A DNA stretch of 64,000 bases from Bacillus mycoides (GCF_001757995.1 NZ_LXLV01000012.1:98274-162273); one strand, 5' to 3'; numbered from the stretch's first letter, positions 33,723 through 43,682 are shown. The notes: generated by a model from the letters alone, not told the origin. Translations and numbers: made by a program.

Positions 33723-34285
33723 AAATTTTCAACCTCTTTCAAGAATATATGAATTTTGTCTAGGTATTCTAAATACCAATGCAATTAAAGATGGCATAGG
33801 GTAGCAATACTACTGCAGCTAAAATTTCACAGGTTAAAGGACATCCAAAACGTTTATATGATTGATAAGTCACGGTTTGGGTTATTTCTTTTTTGTTTTC
33901 ACTTGTAATGGTTCACCTGTGAAAGTATTAAACTTGTAATACTTAACCGTAGTATTACAATACATATTTTTTACTTTTGGGAATAATAAGTCCTTTCTTT
34001 TTTTTGTAATACATAAAAATAGATGTCAAACGGGATATGTTGTATCCAGTCTGGACAACTAATATTAGAAATACACTTATTAGACACTCTAAGTAATAAA
34101 TTTGTTCCACTTTAAGATGAGGAAGAATTTTGGGTTTGTAAAATAACAATGGAACTACGTGTTTTTTCGTCATACAAAAACCTCTACATATAAGTAGAGG
34201 TTTTTAAATTGTATATTAATGAATTATGATTTTTTAGATAAAGAAAGTCGTGCTCAGGTAAAAGAAGTCCATAGAATACATAATT
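33723..34285. other. Gap with a hairpin and no supported gene
   Basis: AAAAACCTCTAC-ATATAA-GTAGAGGTTTTT at 34176-34205 is a bidirectional terminator. One minus-strand frame near 33900-33955 reads YKFNTFTGEPLQVKTK, perhaps a remnant. The 72-residue ORF at 33955-34173 begins inside the hairpin without a ribosome site and is not accepted. Confidence 0.5.
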
Positions 34286-35608
34286 TTAACTAGATTTATT
34301 ATTTGCTAGTTTATCTCCACCAACAAGTTCTGCTTCAATCTGCGAATTCTTCGAAGACTCTGCCATACGCCAATACGTAATAAAGCTTATCGCGATACAT
34401 CCAGCTACGTAGAAGTAGAATAGTGACTCCATTCCGATACTCTTTAGCCATAAAGCGATGAATTCCGCTGTTCCGCCGAATATCGCAACTGTTAGTGCAT
34501 ATGGTAAGCCTACGCCAAGTGCTCGAATTTCAGTTGGGAAGAGTTCTGCTTTTACAATTGCGTTAATGGAAGTGTAACCAGTCACGATAATGAGACCGAC
34601 CATCATAAGTAAGAATGCTACGATTGGCTCTGTCGTTTTTTCCATAAGGAAGAAGATCGGTGCTGTTAGTAAAGTCCCGAGAATACCGAAAGTCATTAAT
34701 AGTGGGCGGCGACCAATTCGGTCAGATAACAGTCCGGCGATCGGTTGAAGTACAACGAATATGAGAAGTGCAGCAAAGTTAATCCAACTCACAATTTCTT
34801 TCGGAAGACCGACAGTATTTACCATGAATTTTTGTAAATATGTTGTGTACGTATAGAATGCAACAGTGCCTCCAAGTGTTAGGCCGACTACTGTTAACAC
34901 TGCTTTAGGGTGTTTCATAAGAGCGCGAATTGTTCCTGCGCTTTCACGATTTTTAGATTCCATTTTTGAGAACTGCTCCGATTCATCCATCGTACGGCGA
35001 AGCCATAATACAGCTACTGCGCCCATCGCTCCAATAATGAAGGGAATACGCCATCCCCAAGCTTTCATATCTGGTTCGCTTAGTAATTGCTGAAGAACAA
35101 TTTGAACGCCTAATGCAACCATCTGTCCAGCAACGAGCGTTACATATTGGAAACTTGAATAAAAGCCACGGCGTCCACTACTAGCCATTTCAGATAAATA
35201 CGTTGCGGAAGTTCCGTACTCTCCGCCAAGTGATAATCCTTGAAGTAAACGGGCAAGAACTAAAATAATTGGCGCCATAATACCGATACTTTCGTAACTC
35301 GGTGTACAGGCGATAATTAAAGAACCACCGGCCATAACCGTAATGGAAAGAGTTAATGCTGCCCGGCGTCCGTGCCGATCTGCATAACGTCCCATTAGCA
35401 AACTGCCGATAGGGCGCATTAAAAATCCGACTGCGAAAATAGCGGCTGTGTTCAGTAATTGACTCGTTGGATCTCCTTTAGGAAAGAACTCTGCTGAAAA
35501 ATAAACAGCAAAAGCAGAGTAAACGTACCAGTCGTACCATTCAATTAAATTACCGACTGAACCTTTGAAAATATTGCCGGCGACTCGGTTAGATTTTACT
35601 TGAGCCAT
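34286..35608 (-). CDS. MHS-family MFS transporter (alpha-ketoglutarate permease-like)
   Basis: A 440-residue, 12-segment proton symporter of the metabolite:H+ family. It has NLIEWYDWYVY in segment 1, GRYADRHGRRAAL in the 2-3 loop, LARLLQGLSLGGEYGT and LSDRIGRRPLL. Closest by eye to KgtP/ShiA/ProP proteins carrying 2-oxoglutarate or other carboxylates. It diverges from a CitST-like kinase/regulator pair across a gap with a cre-like site and is its likely target. Confidence 0.85.
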   Translation of the reverse strand: MAQVKSNRVAGNIFKGSVGNLIEWYDWYVYSAFAVYFSAEFFPKGDPTSQLLNTAAIFAVGFLMRPIGSLLMGRYADRHGRRAALTLSITVMAGGSLIIACTPSYESIGIMAPIILVLARLLQGLSLGGEYGTSATYLSEMASSGRRGFYSSFQYVTLVAGQMVALGVQIVLQQLLSEPDMKAWGWRIPFIIGAMGAVAVLWLRRTMDESEQFSKMESKNRESAGTIRALMKHPKAVLTVVGLTLGGTVAFYTYTTYLQKFMVNTVGLPKEIVSWINFAALLIFVVLQPIAGLLSDRIGRRPLLMTFGILGTLLTAPIFFLMEKTTEPIVAFLLMMVGLIIVTGYTSINAIVKAELFPTEIRALGVGLPYALTVAIFGGTAEFIALWLKSIGMESLFYFYVAGCIAISFITYWRMAESSKNSQIEAELVGGDKLANNKSS

Positions 35609-35646
35609 AATAATTCCTCCTCTTGCTTATAAATAAAATGATAATT

Positions 35647-35662
35647 ATGAAAGCGTGTTCAT
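35647..35662. promoter_or_regulatory. Possible CcpA (cre) site in the divergent promoter region
   Basis: ATGAAAGCGTGTTCAT differs from the cre consensus at one position. It lies 40 bp upstream of the MFS gene and about 170 bp before the kinase gene, so it could bring carboxylate uptake under catabolite repression. Confidence 0.5.
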
Positions 35663-35833
35663 CGTAATTGAATTGTACTGTCTCTGGATTGAAATCTCAA
35701 TATTATGACAATTTTATTCTTTTTGTACTTTATGTACATGGGTATTTTTAATAGTTGCTTCATTTTCAGTTTTGTCATAATAATAGAAAAAGGAGATTGA
35801 TATTTTCGAATATTTTATCAAAGGATATGAAGT

Positions 35834-37423
35834 ATGAAAAAATCACGCAAAGTGTCATTACAAACGAAAATACTAGGCTTAATTATTACATTAATTTTAT
35901 TTGTCGTTCTCCTATTAGCGGGAATATTTGTTTACATTCAGTCCGTTGATACGAAGCGTCAAGTGGAACAGTTAGCTCTGCAAACTGCTAAATCTCTTTC
36001 TTTTATGCCAGCTATAAAAGATGCTTTTCAATATAACGAGCATAAAAGTACCATCCAATCCATTGCGGAACAAGTTCGTGAGCAAGCTGGTGCAGATTAT
36101 GTAATTGTGGAAGATCGCTATGGGGTTATGTATTCACATTCTAATTCGGAATTGATTGGGACAAAGAGTAATAATCCATATAACTATGAAGCACTTACTT
36201 TTGGAGGATATTATACGCTTGAAGGAAAGGGAGTAAGCGGTCCTGCTTTAATGGCGAAGGCACCCATTATTATTCATAACGGAGATTACGATCAAGTAGT
36301 AGGCGTTGTTACAGTAGAGTTTTTAATAAAAGGTATTGAATCTAACATATTGAGCAGAACGAAAGAAATTATACTCTTTTCTTTAGCTGTGTTACTAGTT
36401 GGAATTGTTGGTGGCATTCTTTTAGCACGTAGTATTAGGAAAGATACACTTGGTTTGGAACCGAATGAAATCGCGGCGTTATACAGGGAACGCAGTGCAA
36501 TTCTACTATCTATAAAAGAAGGAATCATCGCCATTGATCAAAACGGTTTTATTACGATGATGAACACGTCGGCAGAAGAGATGCTACATGTAAATGGTGA
36601 TTATATGCAGCAGCACATTTCAAAAGTTTTACCTGATTTTAATATGGAAAGAGTGCTAGAAAACGATCAAGAAATCGCGTTTCAAGATAAAGTGTTTATT
36701 TTAAACATGACACCAATACTCGAAAATAATAGTACGGTAGGTGTTGTATGTAGTTTTAGAGATAAAACAGAACTGCAAAACCTTGTTAACACAATATCTG
36801 AGGTAAGAAAGTATTCAGAGGATTTACGCGCTCAAACGCATGAATTTACAAATAAGCTTTTCGTTTTATCAGGACTACTTCAGTTAGGACATTACAGAGA
36901 AGCGATTGAATTTATCCAGCAAGAATCTAATATTCATCAAAGCCAAAACCATATTTTATTCCATCAAATTCATGATGCAAAAGTACAAGCTATTTTATTA
37001 GGAAAACTCGGAACAGCGTCTGAGAAGAAAATCGATTTTCATATTGAAGGAGATAGTGCGCTTCATCCATTACCAGACCATATAAAAGTTTCACACCTCA
37101 TTACGATTCTTGGAAACATAATCGACAATGCGTTTGATGCGGTGAGTGAACAAGAGGAAAAGAGTGTTTCCTTCTTTGTTACGGATATTGGGCATGATAT
37201 TGTGTTTGAAGTGATAGATAGTGGAATAGGGATACCGACAGGAAAAATCGCGACCATTTTTCAAAAAGGATTTTCAACGAAAGGAAACAATCGAGGTTAC
37301 GGGCTAGCGAATGTGAAAGAAATGGTAGATCTACTAGAAGGAACTATTGAAATTCAAAATGAGAAAAATGGGGGGGCTATTTTTACAATTTACCTTCCGA
37401 AAGCATTGAGAGACAGTACATGA
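35834..37423 (+). CDS. CitS/DcuS-type sensor histidine kinase
   Basis: A 529-residue membrane kinase with TM1 (about 13-35), an extracytoplasmic single-Cache domain (about 40-170), TM2 (about 176-198), a cytoplasmic PAS domain (about 220-325), and a SPOB-type phosphoacceptor helix RAQTHEFTNKL with the His. The ATPase domain has NIIDNAFDA (N box), DSGIGIP (G1) and KGFSTKGNNRGYGLANV. This family senses citrate, malate or other carboxylates. The regulator gene follows after 19 nt. Confidence 0.9.
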   Translation: MKKSRKVSLQTKILGLIITLILFVVLLLAGIFVYIQSVDTKRQVEQLALQTAKSLSFMPAIKDAFQYNEHKSTIQSIAEQVREQAGADYVIVEDRYGVMYSHSNSELIGTKSNNPYNYEALTFGGYYTLEGKGVSGPALMAKAPIIIHNGDYDQVVGVVTVEFLIKGIESNILSRTKEIILFSLAVLLVGIVGGILLARSIRKDTLGLEPNEIAALYRERSAILLSIKEGIIAIDQNGFITMMNTSAEEMLHVNGDYMQQHISKVLPDFNMERVLENDQEIAFQDKVFILNMTPILENNSTVGVVCSFRDKTELQNLVNTISEVRKYSEDLRAQTHEFTNKLFVLSGLLQLGHYREAIEFIQQESNIHQSQNHILFHQIHDAKVQAILLGKLGTASEKKIDFHIEGDSALHPLPDHIKVSHLITILGNIIDNAFDAVSEQEEKSVSFFVTDIGHDIVFEVIDSGIGIPTGKIATIFQKGFSTKGNNRGYGLANVKEMVDLLEGTIEIQNEKNGGAIFTIYLPKALRDST

Positions 37424-37442
37424 CAAATAGGGGGATGGGCAT

Positions 37443-38120
37443 ATGTTGAAGGTTGCAATTGCAGAAGATGATTTCCGCGTAGCGCAAATTCAAGAGGAGT
37501 TTTTATCAAAAATAAAGGACGTAAAAGTGATCGGAAAAGCATTGAACGCAAAAGAAACGATGGAACTACTACAAAAGGAAGAAATCGATTTACTTCTATT
37601 AGATAATTATTTACCAGATGGAATTGGTACAGACTTATTGCCGAAAATCCATGCTGACTTTCCAAACGTTGACGTCATTATGGTTACAGCGGCGAATGAA
37701 AACCATATGCTAGAAAAAGCAATTCGAAACGGCGTAAGCAACTACCTTATAAAACCGGTCACGTTAGATAAATTTGTTCGAACCATTGAAGACTATAAAA
37801 GAAAGAAGCAATTATTACATAGTAACAATGAAGTAAATCAAGCACTAATCGATGACTTCTTCGGTATTTCGCAAGTAACAGATATGAAAAACTTACCGAC
37901 AGGTGTTGATCCGTTAACACTGCAAAAAGTGAAAGGAATTATAAAAGGATTCGAAGAGGGAATTACAATAGAAGAAATGGGAGAACAAATGGGGGCCTCC
38001 CGAACAACCGCAAGAAGATATTTAGAATACTTAGTGGCGACAAATGAATGCACAGTAGAATACACATACGGCATTATCGGACGACCAGAACGAAAGTATC
38101 GAATAGGACGAGGATTATGA
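37443..38120 (+). CDS. CitT/DctR-type response regulator
   Basis: A 225-residue regulator. Receiver domain: acidic AEDD pocket, phosphoacceptor Asp in LLLDNYLPDG, Thr in MVTAAN and Lys in LIKPV. The C-terminal winged-helix part (about 145-225) has TARRYLEYL as recognition helix and is of the type seen in CitT/DcuR. Its stop overlaps the next gene's ATG (ATGA). Confidence 0.9.
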   Translation: MLKVAIAEDDFRVAQIQEEFLSKIKDVKVIGKALNAKETMELLQKEEIDLLLLDNYLPDGIGTDLLPKIHADFPNVDVIMVTAANENHMLEKAIRNGVSNYLIKPVTLDKFVRTIEDYKRKKQLLHSNNEVNQALIDDFFGISQVTDMKNLPTGVDPLTLQKVKGIIKGFEEGITIEEMGEQMGASRTTARRYLEYLVATNECTVEYTYGIIGRPERKYRIGRGL

Positions 38121-39085
38121 AAAAACGATTATTACTATGTATATGGATCATGACAGGAGTAATAGCTGGTTGTTCCTCGGAAAAACCTCAAACGAATACA
38201 GTAAACATAGATAAAGTAGAAATTGTTGCGCCAAACGTTCAAGGAGCGGGATGGGACTTAACGGCACGAGCGATGCAAAAAACGCTGACAGAAGAAAAAA
38301 TCTTCACAAAACCAATCACTGTCACAAACAAAGTAGGCGGCAGCGGTGACGTCGGATGGAAATACACGAAACAAAAAGGCGGTCACGTACTGGCGATTAA
38401 CTCAAGCTTACTCATAACGAACAACCTACTAGGCCACAGTAAACTAACATATAAAGACTTCACCCCGCTCGCGCTACTCGCATCGGACTGGGAAGTCGTT
38501 GTCGTATCAAAAGACTCAAACATAGAAAACGCAAACCAACTAATAGAACAACTAAAACAAGACAAGAAAAACTTCAAAATCGGCGTTGCCCCAGGCCTAG
38601 GAAACGACGATCACCTATCCTTCGTACAAGTAAGCAAAGCATTCGGCATAAACCCTGCCGAACTACAATTCTTCGTCTACGAAAACAAAGAAAAAATCAT
38701 AAACGCCTTAACGAACAAACAAATCAACGCCGCAACCATGACCCTATCCGAAGCCGAAAAACAATACAAAGCCGGCAAAATAAAAATACTAGCCGTATCC
38801 TCCGAAAAACGCTTAGACCGATTACCTGAAATTACGACGTGGAAAGAACAAGGGATTGACGTTGTCTTCCAGCACTGGAAAGGGATTATGGGACCGAAGG
38901 GTATGACGGAGGAAGAGGTTGCTTATTGGGATGGTGTTATTAAGAGGATGACCCAGAGTGATACTTGGAAGGGGATTTTGAGGGAGAGGGGTTGGGAGAG
39001 TTTTTATAAGGATAGTGGGGAGAGTAGGGTGTTTTTGGAGGAATGTAATTTTAGGTATGAGGAGATGGTGAAAAAAGAGGCTTAA
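38117..39085 (+). CDS. TctC-type tricarboxylate-binding lipoprotein without transporter genes
   Basis: A 322-residue extracytoplasmic binding protein of the Bug/TctC family. The lipobox GVIAGCSS gives Cys near residue 17, and VQGAGWDLTARAMQ binds the carboxylate. TctA/TctB membrane genes are absent. In B. subtilis a homologue (yflP) also sits beside citST, which suggests a role in sensing rather than transport. Codon use is C-ending up to about 38830, then abruptly G-rich. Confidence 0.85.
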   Translation: MKKRLLLCIWIMTGVIAGCSSEKPQTNTVNIDKVEIVAPNVQGAGWDLTARAMQKTLTEEKIFTKPITVTNKVGGSGDVGWKYTKQKGGHVLAINSSLLITNNLLGHSKLTYKDFTPLALLASDWEVVVVSKDSNIENANQLIEQLKQDKKNFKIGVAPGLGNDDHLSFVQVSKAFGINPAELQFFVYENKEKIINALTNKQINAATMTLSEAEKQYKAGKIKILAVSSEKRLDRLPEITTWKEQGIDVVFQHWKGIMGPKGMTEEEVAYWDGVIKRMTQSDTWKGILRERGWESFYKDSGESRVFLEECNFRYEEMVKKEA

Positions 39086-39310
39086 GAGGGAAGTGTTCAA
39101 TCATGCTTTATTTTTGTAGTTACTTCTATATAATATAAAAGAGATGAGAGTGTTAGGCTAATTACATTAAAGGTGATAGATAGTAATAGATAAAATCTAT
39201 CTTACTGATTAAAAATATATTAGTCGTTAAAAGATATAAAAGGCATTTTTCAGTCTATAAGGTGTGGAAACGTAAATTATAGAGTTTCTGTGAGATTTAA
39301 GGAGGACATA

Positions 39311-39712
39311 ATGAAGAAAAATATTTATGTTGTTGGAGCAGTAATTGTCCAAGATGAGAAAATTTTATGTGCACAAAGAGGGCCATCTAAATCGCTACCT
39401 CTTATGTGGGAATTTCCAGGTGGAAAAATAGAAGAGGGAGAAACACCTCAAGAAGCGTTAAAGCGTGAAATTGATGAAGAAATGCATTGTAGCGTGCAGA
39501 TTGGTGAACAAATTGATTATACAGCCTATGAGTATGATTTTGGCATTGTTCATTTGAAAACTTTTTATTGTAAACTTGTTGAGGGAAGTCCAGTTTTAAC
39601 TGAGCATGTAGCAATTAAATGGTTATTTCCAAATGAACTAGCTTCTTTAGAGTGGGCACCTGCGGATATCCCAACTATTGAGAAATTATCAAAGACATCG
39701 ATTGTAAAGTGA
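39311..39712 (+). CDS. MutT-like Nudix hydrolase
   Basis: A 133-residue (deoxy)nucleoside triphosphate pyrophosphohydrolase. The Nudix box reads GGKIEEGETPQEALKREIDE then E, with all catalytic Glu residues. It is close to the MutT/CTP-pyrophosphohydrolase group that starts with an IxVVGAVIVQ strand. ATTTAAGGAGG precedes the ATG at 39311. It stands 114 nt before the PLD-helicase gene, with a hairpin between. Confidence 0.85.
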   Translation: MKKNIYVVGAVIVQDEKILCAQRGPSKSLPLMWEFPGGKIEEGETPQEALKREIDEEMHCSVQIGEQIDYTAYEYDFGIVHLKTFYCKLVEGSPVLTEHVAIKWLFPNELASLEWAPADIPTIEKLSKTSIVK

Positions 39713-39720
39713 TTTGATTA

Positions 39721-39751
39721 AAAACTATTCGTTTTATGCGGATAGTTTTTT
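39721..39751 (+). terminator. Rho-independent terminator
   Basis: AAAACTATTCG-TTTTATG-CGGATAGTTTTTT after the Nudix gene. It only partly isolates the helicase gene. Confidence 0.75.
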
Positions 39752-39826
39752 ATATTGTAATAAATTTGCACTTTAAATCAGTGAGTAATACAATTAGTAT
39801 AAAAATTTGTCATAAATGGTGATCAT

Positions 39827-42715
39827 ATGGAGAATTTCATTCAAAAATTAGAGGGATCTTTATATAAAGGGTTTATTGATCAAAAACATAATCATCCCGG
39901 AATATATAAGCCTAAGTTATTAGTAAACAATACGAAAAAAAATGAAAATGTTTTAAGCTCATTGTTGGAGGAGCTTGAAAATAGTACATCCTTTATTTTC
40001 TCAGTGGCTTTTATTACGGAAAGTGGGCTGGCGACTTTAAAATCACATTTCCTTGACCTTAAACAAAAAGGGGTTAAAGGACGTATATTAACATCTACAT
40101 TCTTAAATTTTAATACACCAAAAGTATTTAGAGAGTTAATGAAACTTGAAAATGTAGAAGTAAGATTAACAAACTTATCTGGTTTTCATTCAAAGGGATA
40201 CATATTTGATAACAAAACACATTGTTCATTAATTGTCGGTAGTTCAAATCTGACTGCACATGCTTTGAAGGTAAACTATGAATGGAACGTTAAGTTAACA
40301 TCGCATGAAGATGGAGAGATTGTACAGCATTTTAAGAATCAATTTGAAGAAGTTTGGGAGCATTCTCAAGTATTAACTGAAGAATTAATTGGAAATTACG
40401 AAACAATATATGAACAAGTTGCAGAAAATAAGTTACTAGATCGAGTTATAGAATTACCTGGTCAATATCATAATTCAATTGAAGAAGCGTTAAAAATTAC
40501 TCCAAATAAAATGCAACAAGCTGCGTTAAAAGAAATACAAGCTATTCGAGAAGCTGGAAAAGAAAAAGGATTAGTTATTTCCGCAACAGGAACGGGAAAG
40601 ACATATCTTTCAGCATTTGATGTCAGAAATTTTGCACCTAAACGGATGCTATTTATTGTTCATCGAGAGCAAATATTAAATAAAGCAAAATCAGATTTTC
40701 AAAAAGTTCTTGGTGGAGCAGATGAGGATTTTGGAATTTTATCAGGATCAAATAAGCAAATGAGCGCTAAATATTTATTTGCGACGATCCAAACCATTTC
40801 AAAAGAGGATACTTTACATCAATTTGATCCTGAGCTATTCGATTATATTTTAATAGATGAAGTTCATAAAGCTGGTGCTAGTTCCTATCATAGGGTTATT
40901 GATTATTTTAAACCAAAATTTTTAATGGGAATGACTGCTACACCTGAACGTACAGACAATTTTAATATTTATGAGCTATTTGATTACAATATTGCTTATG
41001 AAATTCGATTGCAAGAAGCGCTTGAAGAAGATATGCTTTGTCCTTTTCATTATTTTGGAGTTACTGATTTTGAATATAATGGTGAAAAGATAGATGACAC
41101 TACTGTTTTGTCTAAACTTGTTACGGAAGAGCGAGTGGATCATATAGTTGAAAAAGTAAAATACTATGGTTTTTCTGGTGAGAAAGTAACAGGATTAATG
41201 TTTTGTAGCCGAAAAGATGAGGCTGAACAATTATCACATGCTTTAAATAGCAAAGGTTTTCGCACATTTGCATTAACCGGCGACCATTCTCAACAGGAAA
41301 GAGAACTGCGAGTGAATCAATTAGAAAATGGCATACTCGATTATATTTTAACGGTAGATATTTTTAATGAAGGAATTGATATTCCGAGTGTGAACCAAGT
41401 TGTTATGTTAAGACAAACTCAATCAAGTATTATCTTTATACAGCAGCTGGGGCGTGGACTTCGAAAACACGATTCGAAAGATTTTGTTACAATTATTGAT
41501 TTTATTGGAAACTATAAAAACAACTATTTAATTCCGATTGCTCTTTCAGGAGATAGATCGCAAAATAAAGATAATATACGTAGATATACAAATGACACGA
41601 GTTATATTAAAGGCATTTCAACAGTTAACTTTGAAGAGATAGCGAAAAAGCAGATCTTTAAAGCGATTAATAATAGTAATTTAACAGCAATGAAAGTATT
41701 GAAGGACGCTTTTGCCGAGTTGAAAAATAGAATAGGAAGAATTCCATATCTATATGACTTTATAGTAAACCATTCTATTGATCCAGTTGTACTTGCGGAA
41801 GGATATTCGAACTATTATCAGTTTCTATTGAAAATGAAAGAAGATGTCCCTGCATTAACAGAGTACGAAAATAAAGTTTTAACAATGCTCTCATTGGAAG
41901 TATTAAATGGAAAACGTAAAAACGAAATCGTCTTGTTAAACTTATTATTAAAGCAAGAAAAAGTTGATAAAGATGAGTATGTAAAACAGCTTGAAAAATC
42001 TAATTGCTTAACAGATGATGCTACGATTACTTCTGTGCAACGGATTTTTGAATTAGAGTTTTTCTCACAAAATAACCAAAAAAAATATGGGGAAAAGCCA
42101 ATTCTCACGTTGCAGGATGAGAAGACATTTATATTTAATGATTCTATTCGAAAAAGTTTAGAACAAAATGAATACTTTAAGTATATGGTTATGGACATCA
42201 TTAAAAGTGCGAAAGAAAAGAGTAAAAACTATGAGTGTGATAGTAACCTGACTATATGCAAAAAATACTCAAGAAAAGATGTGTGTAAACTTTTAAATTG
42301 GCATAATGATGAGAGCTCAACTATGTATGGTTATAAGACAAAATATTATACTTGTCCAATATTTATCACATACCATAAAAATGATGAGGTAGAATCCAGT
42401 GTTAACTATGGTGATGAATTCCTCAATCAAGATGTTCTGAAATGGTATACAAGAAGTAATAGAACATTAAAGTCAAAGGAAGTTCAGACAATTATTGATG
42501 CTAAAGAAAATAATATTGATGTCCATATTTTTGTAAAAAAAGATGATGACGAGGGAACCGACTTTTACTATTTAGGAAAAGCGAGACCTGATAAAGCAAG
42601 TGTAGAACAAACTGAAATGCAAGATAAAAAACCGGTTGTTACGATGAATATGATTATGGAGAAATCGGTGGATAATAAGCTTTATGATTATTTAAAGGAT
42701 AGTAATGTTTTGTAG
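39827..42715 (+). CDS. PLD-nuclease/SF2-helicase/DUF3427 protein
   Basis: A 962-residue multidomain protein. Residues about 30-190 form a phospholipase-D-like nuclease domain with one HxK...GSSN motif (HSKGYIF, GSSNLTAH). Residues about 215-600 form a superfamily-2 helicase: ATGTGKT (Walker A), LIDEVHKA (DExH), MGMTATP, and QQLGRGLRK (motif VI). The C-terminal 350 residues correspond to DUF3427. Such proteins are thought to act on damaged or foreign DNA. The ATG follows a GGTGATC site. Confidence 0.88.
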   Translation: MENFIQKLEGSLYKGFIDQKHNHPGIYKPKLLVNNTKKNENVLSSLLEELENSTSFIFSVAFITESGLATLKSHFLDLKQKGVKGRILTSTFLNFNTPKVFRELMKLENVEVRLTNLSGFHSKGYIFDNKTHCSLIVGSSNLTAHALKVNYEWNVKLTSHEDGEIVQHFKNQFEEVWEHSQVLTEELIGNYETIYEQVAENKLLDRVIELPGQYHNSIEEALKITPNKMQQAALKEIQAIREAGKEKGLVISATGTGKTYLSAFDVRNFAPKRMLFIVHREQILNKAKSDFQKVLGGADEDFGILSGSNKQMSAKYLFATIQTISKEDTLHQFDPELFDYILIDEVHKAGASSYHRVIDYFKPKFLMGMTATPERTDNFNIYELFDYNIAYEIRLQEALEEDMLCPFHYFGVTDFEYNGEKIDDTTVLSKLVTEERVDHIVEKVKYYGFSGEKVTGLMFCSRKDEAEQLSHALNSKGFRTFALTGDHSQQERELRVNQLENGILDYILTVDIFNEGIDIPSVNQVVMLRQTQSSIIFIQQLGRGLRKHDSKDFVTIIDFIGNYKNNYLIPIALSGDRSQNKDNIRRYTNDTSYIKGISTVNFEEIAKKQIFKAINNSNLTAMKVLKDAFAELKNRIGRIPYLYDFIVNHSIDPVVLAEGYSNYYQFLLKMKEDVPALTEYENKVLTMLSLEVLNGKRKNEIVLLNLLLKQEKVDKDEYVKQLEKSNCLTDDATITSVQRIFELEFFSQNNQKKYGEKPILTLQDEKTFIFNDSIRKSLEQNEYFKYMVMDIIKSAKEKSKNYECDSNLTICKKYSRKDVCKLLNWHNDESSTMYGYKTKYYTCPIFITYHKNDEVESSVNYGDEFLNQDVLKWYTRSNRTLKSKEVQTIIDAKENNIDVHIFVKKDDDEGTDFYYLGKARPDKASVEQTEMQDKKPVVTMNMIMEKSVDNKLYDYLKDSNVL

Positions 42716-42906
42716 GTAGATTAAATTTTTAATGCTTGTCTAGCTTAAAAATGATTAACAGGATAGTAGTATTAGTGGATAGGATAAGGCTGTATCAAAA
42801 TGGCATTGGAGTATATTTTTGATATGGCCTTATTTATTGGATTGTAGTGTGTTGTTTAAATTGAAGCGTGGCTACAAGAAATTGAAAAGACAGGAATGGA
42901 AAAAAG

Positions 42907-43302
42907 CTATAAAATGCTGTTACTGTCAGCGATGTTACATTGCTTAGCAATATCTTCTTCTGTATAACCATCATCAAGTAAAAAACTAATCATTCGTTCT
43001 ACCTCATAACCTGTTTTTTTCTTGGATTTTAATTCAACACGGAGACGTTTTAGAATCCTAGAGTTTTTTGAGGTGAGTTTTTCCACTTTGCATGTTATGA
43101 ATGGAACGTTTAAATGTTTTAAAGCCCAAAAACGACGATAACCTTCGACTAGTATAAAACAATTAGAATCTTTTTCTTCAACAATAAGTGGTTCTATTAA
43201 TCCATTTTGTTTAATGCTTGTAGCAAGACTAAAATCCTCTAAATTCTTTCGGAATTCATTTTCTAGTTTAATATGTTCTAAAGAGATGTTTTTAAATTTC
43301 AA
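42907..43302 (-). CDS. ParB-like N-terminal domain protein
   Basis: A 131-residue protein with a ParB/Srx-type fold: ISLEHIKLENEFRK, SIKQNGLIEPLIVEE and the VEGYRRFWALKHL box (GxRRxxA type). An HTH-like EEDIAKQCNIADS follows and the protein stops soon after, so the usual C-terminal part is missing. There is no ParA gene beside it. The helices suggest DNA binding; role unknown. Confidence 0.75.
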   Translation of the reverse strand: MKFKNISLEHIKLENEFRKNLEDFSLATSIKQNGLIEPLIVEEKDSNCFILVEGYRRFWALKHLNVPFITCKVEKLTSKNSRILKRLRVELKSKKKTGYEVERMISFLLDDGYTEEDIAKQCNIADSNSIL

Positions 43303-43682
43303 AATAAACCACCTACTTGTTTTAGGGTTTATTAATGAATATTCAATAAGTAATTTGTACGATTACTTAACTTATAAATTTATTGTTACAGATATTGCAA
43401 AGAGAGCGAGTGATTTTAAGATACTAAAAAGGAGAAAGAGGAACTTTCCTAATCAAAGTAACCGACAACTAGCCCCTTACATACCCCTTCCAAGCCCCTA
43501 CCAAGTAATAAATCACTAAGAAAAAACAAAACAAAAACAAAAACAAAAACAACTACAAGAACAAACACCGTAGTAGTAGTCAAAAAAAATTTTGAAATAA
43601 CACGCCAAAAACCCACCCCTCCTCCCTATATATAGTACAAAGAAGAAATTTTAACTTTTGAATCAGGACGGGAGGAATTGGG
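43303..43682. other. Upstream region of the DnaD-DnaB pair with low-complexity tracts
   Basis: No gene. Three CCCCT blocks at about 10-12 bp spacing lie in 43470-43500, followed by an A-rich tract with regular AAAAAC units (43520-43556), a GTAGTAGTAG run and a pyrimidine-rich block ending at CTATATATAG. These may be binding sites or a promoter region of the replication genes. Confidence 0.45.

Noticed and set aside
33955-34173. 72-codon minus-strand frame
   Set aside because: It starts at the edge of a terminator hairpin, has no ribosome site and resembles no known protein.
43519-43560. A/C-rich tract as a plasmid-type replication origin
   Set aside because: Low complexity alone is not evidence; no clear iterons or Rep gene of plasmid type.
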